Assembly: GCA_016780365.1 (NCBI GenBank)
Contig: JADHMB010000007.1
Location: 1 to 51,013 of the forward strand
Direction: 5' to 3'
Length of the DNA: 51,013 bases
Source: Flavobacteriales bacterium
GTDB taxonomy: Bacteria; Bacteroidota; Bacteroidia; Flavobacteriales_D; Parvicellaceae
Position 1 is the first letter of the stretch, and every line of letters begins with the position of its first letter. Positions 46,125 to 51,013 of this stretch are shown one piece after another. The notes under the pieces are model-generated. The model did not search any database. It was given only the letters and a program-made list of their open reading frames with translations, and was not told the origin of the DNA. A program made the position numbers and the translations under genes.

Positions 46125-49100
46125 TTATTTCAAAAGGAACATTGTTTGGGTTTTGTCTGCACTCAGGCCTTGTTCGTTGGTTACCCTTAAGTTATATACA
46201 TATACACCCCGTGCTAAAACTTCATTAAAATCATCTTTTCCATTCCATGAAATACCCTGAGATCGAAAGCCTTCATTTAAAATTCTTTTATTAATTCTTT
46301 TAACTACTTTTCCTGAAACTGAATAAATAAGAATACTAACATCTAAAAAATTACAGTTTTGATTATGTTCAAAATAAAAAGCAGTATTAGTAGTAAATGG
46401 ATTAGGAAAATTTAGAACATGAGATAATTCAAGTTCGTTGTCTTCAACAACTATAAAATTTATTTCACTGAGAGAAGAATTATTATAATTATCCCAGACC
46501 TTTATTTTGATATTATGCTCACCAGGATCAATATCATTAAGTTCGAAGTTGATTCTGCCACTTTTATAAGTGTCTAAATCTGCAACATAATAATCATTTA
46601 AAACAATAGAGTTTGCATAATCGTTGTCTATCACAAGCTCAATATCGTGACCAATTCCATTGCCAACTGTATTTATACCATTTTCATCAAAAGCTGAAAC
46701 TATCAATAATGGATTAGCATTAGAAATTCCACCAGAAACAAAATTTTCGTCGTTTAAATACAATTCCAAATCAGGGCCTTGTTCATCTAAAGATGCTGTT
46801 GTATCTATTCCACCAATTATTAGAGAATCGTTATATCCACTAGCATCTAATGTTCCATCCTCAGCATACAAACTTATTCTTGAAAAGCCATAATCATATC
46901 CAATATCTTTAGGGACTTTAAAGGTGAAGCTAAATTCTCCATTAGTAGCAGAAGATTTACCCTTGTAAATTACATTTTTCCACATTTTAAATGGAAGATT
47001 ATCAGAACCAGGGTTAGTTCCCAAAGTAGATAAGGAAGATTCTTTGTCGTAAAAAGTGAGATAAACTTTACCATTAAAATTTGTTAAAGTATTTTCAAAA
47101 TTATCACTCAGGTGACCATAGATTTTGACTTCGCTCAAAGCATTAACAGTGTCTCTATTAAAAGAATCAATTTCAACTTTCAACTCAGGAATAGCAAATC
47201 TTATAGCTGGATCCCCTAAAAGCGCAAATTTTCTATAATTTTTATCTGCACTAAATTGAGCAAATTTATTTTTAGTACCCACATAGATATCACCTAGTCT
47301 TTGTGGCTTTTGATTTACGAAATCAAAAACTGTATCGTAAAAAAATCTATTCAACCATTCATTTGGAGTAGCATAAACTAATCTCGTTGTTGTAAATAGT
47401 CCAATGCCTCCTCCATCCTTATTAAGAAGAATATATTCACCGCCCGAAACCCTATCGTGGTCATCAAACCTACCAAATTCACAAGTTGCAGTCATAAAAA
47501 CTGGTAGAGCTTTGTTATTGTCCCAATTTTGGATGGTAGGAACAGTTAATATTTGCTCATGAGCCCAACCAGTCTCCCCTCCGTGACCTATATAGTTTAC
47601 CAAAAGTGCTCCGTCTTTTACTTTTTGATTAATAGCAGCCTCAGCATCTGGAATTCTTTCTCCTACTGTACTAGATTGTTGAACATAGGCATCTGAATGA
47701 ATTTTAATTGTATTAATAGATCTCTTATTAACTTTTATCTTGGATGCCATAATTTCAATGTCATTGAAATATGCATTGTTGTCCTCATCATCGCTAACTA
47801 AAACAACTTTATTCCTCCAATCTCCATATATGCTATTGGTCATTGGATTATTACAATTTAAACTTGTCATTGAATTTGCGTCCTCTTGAGTGTAATTCTT
47901 GATTTTCTGAACCATTTCATTAGCCTCTAATAAGGTTGTAACCACCAATCTTCCAATTCCTATATTTAAAAAATCTGTGTTTTGCATAGATGCCCCATCG
48001 GCTAAAATTGCATAATAATCATCCGAAGCATAAGTGTTTACAATACTGACAGACTCTGAAGATTCAAAAATTGGCAATATATTTTTATTGTGACCCAAGA
48101 TATTTCTGTTATCGTAAGAACCATCTCCAAAAAGTAAACAGTATTTTGGAATGGTTAATGGATTGCCATTTTCTCTAGAGTAAAACATTCTTAAGAATTG
48201 TTTTATTGCAGTTGCATCAACTAGCCCACCTGAAAATTCATTGTAAATCTGCTCATCAGAAACTGTTACTACATTTAAACCCTCATTTTGATGTAATAAG
48301 CTCAATTCTTCAGCAGCAGTTAAAAATTCTGCTGGTGAAATTATTACCATATCAACATTGCTAAAACCATGGAGGTTTTGATTAGACACCTGTTTAACAA
48401 AAGTTGGACTTTGAAAGTTAAAACCAGAAACTGCCACAAAATGTCTTAGGGTATCAGAATAAGACAAAAAAGTTAATTCCTCATTAGATTTAGTAAATGC
48501 TAAATTTTTAACATCTTTAAAATCTGTAATATCCCAGATCATATCTACAGATGAAGAATTATCTAATATAACTTTAGAATAGTTAAGCGAGGAAGAACTC
48601 AAAACATTAAAATAGAAATCTTGGTTATCTTTTACCAATTCTCTATTACAATTTATTTCTATATAATCTAAGTAGCCCTTGGATGACGGCGCACCATTAT
48701 TGGAGTATTCTAAAGTTAACTCATAGGGAACGTTTGGGTTATTTAAAACATCAAATTCTTCAATAACTACTCTTCCTACATCTGAATAATAGGAAGAGCC
48801 AGTTGAGTTAATTGGAACTATTCTACTCACACCAAAAATTGAAGGATAGAAATAAGCAGTAGAATAATTAGACTTGCTCATTAATTTTAATTTTATGTGC
48901 GAGGAGTCCGTACAATAATTAAAAGGGAAAGGATAAATATAATTATTAGTCAAATCAAATACATCACCAAACCATTGGGAACCAGACTTTAAAAGATTTA
49001 ATTTATCCTCGTTCAGGTAATTAAAATCCTTGTATTTAGTAATCGTTTGATTAAAGGTTTGACTCAAATTATTTACACTGTCTAGGTTATTTGGTATTCT

Positions 49101-49940
49101 AGAATTATCAATATTTAGAAAACAATACGCACTATCTGAATAAATATGCTTGGTATGGCTGAAATTTTGACCATCAAAATTAATTCTATCCGGACCATTT
49201 AAGTAAAATAAAATATAATCTCCCTGAGAAAATAGCCCATCACCGCCATCAAAGACAAAAATGGACTGTTGCTCTAGATCATCTGGCCTAGAATCGTCAT
49301 TAACTGGGCTTAGAAGCCCTTTATTATTGGAAAATAAATGAATGCTATTTGAAGGTATTTCAGAACTAATAATAGAATTACTTATCAAATAATTGTAATC
49401 AACTTTATAAATACCAGACTCAAAATTACTTAGCTTATACCAATTAGCACCATTGTTAAGTACAGATTGATTTTTAAAAGTTGAATTTTTAAAGCGTTTT
49501 AAATGGTTTGTTTTTTTAACTATTTGAGCCTTAAAATCCGTCATTATGTACAATTCACCATTAGAGCTTCTTATGCAGTTTATTAGCAAAAGGTTGTTTT
49601 TAAGAGTTGAATTTTGCTCTTGTTTTCGAAAGGAAGGGAGATATTTATCAGCAAAAGAAATACTGGAATATGCTTTCTTTTCATTATAAGTTAGTGGCCT
49701 TTCATTGAATTCAAAACTTGTAATTTCATAGTCTGCAAATGGTAATTTATATTGATAAACAGCTTGGAATGTAAGTTGATCAAAGTAGCCATTTTCAGGA
49801 CACAGAAATTTAATGTCTGAATTGTCAGTCCATTTGACAATTTGGTATTCGATTTGCTTTTGAACACGAATTGATTTTTGCGAAAAACAATTTGTGCCAA
49901 GGAAAACAAAGGAAAATATAACTACTTTACAATAATTCAC
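46125..49940 (-). CDS. porU: T9SS C25-family sortase/signal peptidase PorU
   Basis: Gingipain-like cysteine peptidase that removes the C-terminal signal of T9SS cargo and links it to surface glycolipid. Catalytic His is in NYIGHGGETGWAHE (about residue 786) and Cys in MTATCEFGRFDDHD (about 820). A long beta-rich N-terminal region precedes them and a CTD-like domain ends the protein (NFPNPFTTNTAFYFEH, ARGVYVYNLRV). The frame is open to a TTG at 49967, but that TTG lies inside a promoter-like TAATTTTG. I prefer GTG at 49938-49940, which gives a compact signal peptide MNYCKVVIFSFVFLGTNCFS. Total 1271 residues. Confidence 0.92.
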   Translation of the reverse strand: MNYCKVVIFSFVFLGTNCFSQKSIRVQKQIEYQIVKWTDNSDIKFLCPENGYFDQLTFQAVYQYKLPFADYEITSFEFNERPLTYNEKKAYSSISFADKYLPSFRKQEQNSTLKNNLLLINCIRSSNGELYIMTDFKAQIVKKTNHLKRFKNSTFKNQSVLNNGANWYKLSNFESGIYKVDYNYLISNSIISSEIPSNSIHLFSNNKGLLSPVNDDSRPDDLEQQSIFVFDGGDGLFSQGDYILFYLNGPDRINFDGQNFSHTKHIYSDSAYCFLNIDNSRIPNNLDSVNNLSQTFNQTITKYKDFNYLNEDKLNLLKSGSQWFGDVFDLTNNYIYPFPFNYCTDSSHIKLKLMSKSNYSTAYFYPSIFGVSRIVPINSTGSSYYSDVGRVVIEEFDVLNNPNVPYELTLEYSNNGAPSSKGYLDYIEINCNRELVKDNQDFYFNVLSSSSLNYSKVILDNSSSVDMIWDITDFKDVKNLAFTKSNEELTFLSYSDTLRHFVAVSGFNFQSPTFVKQVSNQNLHGFSNVDMVIISPAEFLTAAEELSLLHQNEGLNVVTVSDEQIYNEFSGGLVDATAIKQFLRMFYSRENGNPLTIPKYCLLFGDGSYDNRNILGHNKNILPIFESSESVSIVNTYASDDYYAILADGASMQNTDFLNIGIGRLVVTTLLEANEMVQKIKNYTQEDANSMTSLNCNNPMTNSIYGDWRNKVVLVSDDEDNNAYFNDIEIMASKIKVNKRSINTIKIHSDAYVQQSSTVGERIPDAEAAINQKVKDGALLVNYIGHGGETGWAHEQILTVPTIQNWDNNKALPVFMTATCEFGRFDDHDRVSGGEYILLNKDGGGIGLFTTTRLVYATPNEWLNRFFYDTVFDFVNQKPQRLGDIYVGTKNKFAQFSADKNYRKFALLGDPAIRFAIPELKVEIDSFNRDTVNALSEVKIYGHLSDNFENTLTNFNGKVYLTFYDKESSLSTLGTNPGSDNLPFKMWKNVIYKGKSSATNGEFSFTFKVPKDIGYDYGFSRISLYAEDGTLDASGYNDSLIIGGIDTTASLDEQGPDLELYLNDENFVSGGISNANPLLIVSAFDENGINTVGNGIGHDIELVIDNDYANSIVLNDYYVADLDTYKSGRINFELNDIDPGEHNIKIKVWDNYNNSSLSEINFIVVEDNELELSHVLNFPNPFTTNTAFYFEHNQNCNFLDVSILIYSVSGKVVKRINKRILNEGFRSQGISWNGKDDFNEVLARGVYVYNLRVTNEQGLSADKTQTMFLLK

Positions 49941-49964
49941 AGTTATTTTTGTTGGTATATAACT

Positions 49965-49972
49965 CAAAATTA
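49965..49972 (-). promoter_or_regulatory. -7 promoter element of porU
   Basis: TAATTTTG on minus, exact TAnnTTTG. It overlaps the upstream TTG that would otherwise be read as the start and leaves about 24 bases to the preferred GTG start at 49940. Confidence 0.4.
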
Positions 49973-50034
49973 AAAGTAATATTGTATTAAAATGTATTGA
50001 TTAATCATTTTTATACCTCTATTATGAATATTGG

Positions 50035-51013
50035 ATGATAAATTTCAACAAGACATATTATTGTATTATTCAAAAATGTCTGAAAATTATATTTTCTTTT
50101 TCTGTTGCCTTTTCCTTTAAAATAGCAATTAGTCAAGATGCGGAATTTACTCAATTTTATTCCAATCCAATTTACTTAAATCCAGCTTTTGCAGGTACTA
50201 ATAATTGTCCAAGACTGAGTACCAACCATAGATCTCAATGGACTGGGTTACCACAAATATTCAATACCACTTCGTTTTCTTACGATCAAAATATAAGTAA
50301 AATTCATGGTGGATTTGGATTTATGGTATTATCTGACAGGCTCAACAACGCTATTCAAAACAATAGAATTAGCGGAATGTATTCTTATGAAATAAAGATT
50401 TCTAAAAATTTCACTTTAAGAACTGGGATAGAGGCAAGCTTTTGGCAGAACAAATTCAATCAAAATGAATTAACATTTGTAGACATGATTGATCCAATCC
50501 GTGGATTTGTTTATTCAACTGCTAACAATACCTTAAATAGTTCTAAAAACGGAGTAGATTTCAGCAGTGGTATTTTGGCATATGGCGAGAAATTTTTTCT
50601 AGGTTTTTCTACCCACCACTTAACAGAGCCTAAACAATCTATCTTTTCAGAACAATATAAATTGGAAAGAAAATATTCTATAAATTTTGGCTACCATTTT
50701 CCAATTGGATATAAAAGCTCAATTGATAAGAGAAACTGGATCGTTTCTCCAAATATAATTTTCAAAAAACAAGGACTAAATGAACAACTTAATATCGGAC
50801 TTTATGGAGAAAAAGGATCTTATGTTTTGGGGTTATGGTACAGAGATAATCAAAACTATGCAGTTTTGGTGGGTGCTAAAATGGGTATGATAAAAATTGG
50901 ATACAGTTACGACCTAAATTTATCCAGATTGTACCTAGCTTCTTCAGGATCTCACGAAGTTTCAATTCAAATAAATTTTGACTGTGACAATAAAAACAGA
51001 ACTATACAGTCAT
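50035..51013 (+). CDS. PorP/SprF-family T9SS outer-membrane protein (3' end cut by window)
   Basis: The frame is open from ATG 50035 to the window edge (326 codons shown, no stop). The signal peptide ends near AISQ, followed by the diagnostic DAEFTQFYSNPIYLNPAFAG and then HRSQWTGLPQIFNTTSFSYD, the hallmark of PorP/SprF proteins. It ends with SHEVSIQINFDCDNKN, the normal family C-terminus, so only a short tail is probably missing. SprF-like proteins assist surface localisation of particular T9SS cargo such as SprB adhesins. It is divergent from porU, and an upstream ATG at 50024 leads to an immediate stop. Confidence 0.93.
   Translation, partial: MINFNKTYYCIIQKCLKIIFSFSVAFSFKIAISQDAEFTQFYSNPIYLNPAFAGTNNCPRLSTNHRSQWTGLPQIFNTTSFSYDQNISKIHGGFGFMVLSDRLNNAIQNNRISGMYSYEIKISKNFTLRTGIEASFWQNKFNQNELTFVDMIDPIRGFVYSTANNTLNSSKNGVDFSSGILAYGEKFFLGFSTHHLTEPKQSIFSEQYKLERKYSINFGYHFPIGYKSSIDKRNWIVSPNIIFKKQGLNEQLNIGLYGEKGSYVLGLWYRDNQNYAVLVGAKMGMIKIGYSYDLNLSRLYLASSGSHEVSIQINFDCDNKNRTIQS

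Overview
The window is a compact, AT-rich chromosomal segment from a member of Bacteroidota, most likely a marine-type Flavobacteriales. Three things point there. Type IX secretion (T9SS) components are present (PorU, PorV and a PorP/SprF-like protein). The gene neighbourhoods porU-porV-cdd-pdhA-pdhC and nadK-DUF6089-uppS-bamA-ompH-ompH-murI are familiar from that group. Several genes are preceded by the Bacteroidota -7 element TAnnTTTG. I can give no genus from sequence alone. I see no tRNA, rRNA, CRISPR array, insertion sequence, prophage or integrase. No intergenic gap reaches 300 bases, and several convergent gene pairs overlap at their stop codons.

Layout, left to right. 1-2.1 kb: the tail of an unknown gene, a NifU-like Fe-S protein, gamma-carbonic anhydrase and murI. 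2.1-8.9 kb (minus strand): an envelope operon read CBS protein, nadK, DUF6089 barrel, uppS, bamA and two Skp/OmpH chaperones, closed by a terminator. 9-10.5 kb: pdxJ and an alpha/beta hydrolase. 10.5-17.4 kb: an accessory locus with a Cys-repeat lipoprotein and two exported EEP-fold nucleases/phosphatases on minus, divergent from a TonB-dependent receptor and a DUF5689/choice-of-anchor lipoprotein on plus. 17.4-21.3 kb: 2-oxoglutarate dehydrogenase E1 and E2. 21.5-28.3 kb: an epimerase, polyprenyl synthase, rfbA, an RND/MMPL protein, a radical SAM protein and a small Glu/Ala-rich lipoprotein. 28.3-34.9 kb (minus): gdhA, kbl, rplM, rpsI, rpsB, tsf, pyrH and frr, with terminators and promoters between the sub-blocks. 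35-38.1 kb: a 54-residue DUF5522 Cys-rich protein, urocanate hydratase and an SDR. 38.1-50 kb (minus): porU, porV, cdd, pdhA, pdhC, recG, efp and a VOC protein. 50-51 kb: a PorP/SprF-like gene cut by the window edge.

How the genes fit together. Most of the window is core metabolism, translation and outer-membrane biogenesis. BamA and Skp insert barrels, UppS supplies the peptidoglycan carrier lipid, and MurI supplies D-glutamate. PorU and PorV process and attach proteins with T9SS C-terminal signals. One such cargo is encoded here, the EEP protein at 11143-12357. The best candidate for an under-described system is the 10.5-17.4 kb locus: secreted phosphodiester-cleaving enzymes opposite an outer-membrane transporter and a surface lipoprotein, which suggests use of extracellular nucleic acid or organic phosphate. 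That is inference. The small genes at 28012 and 35059 also deserve attention.
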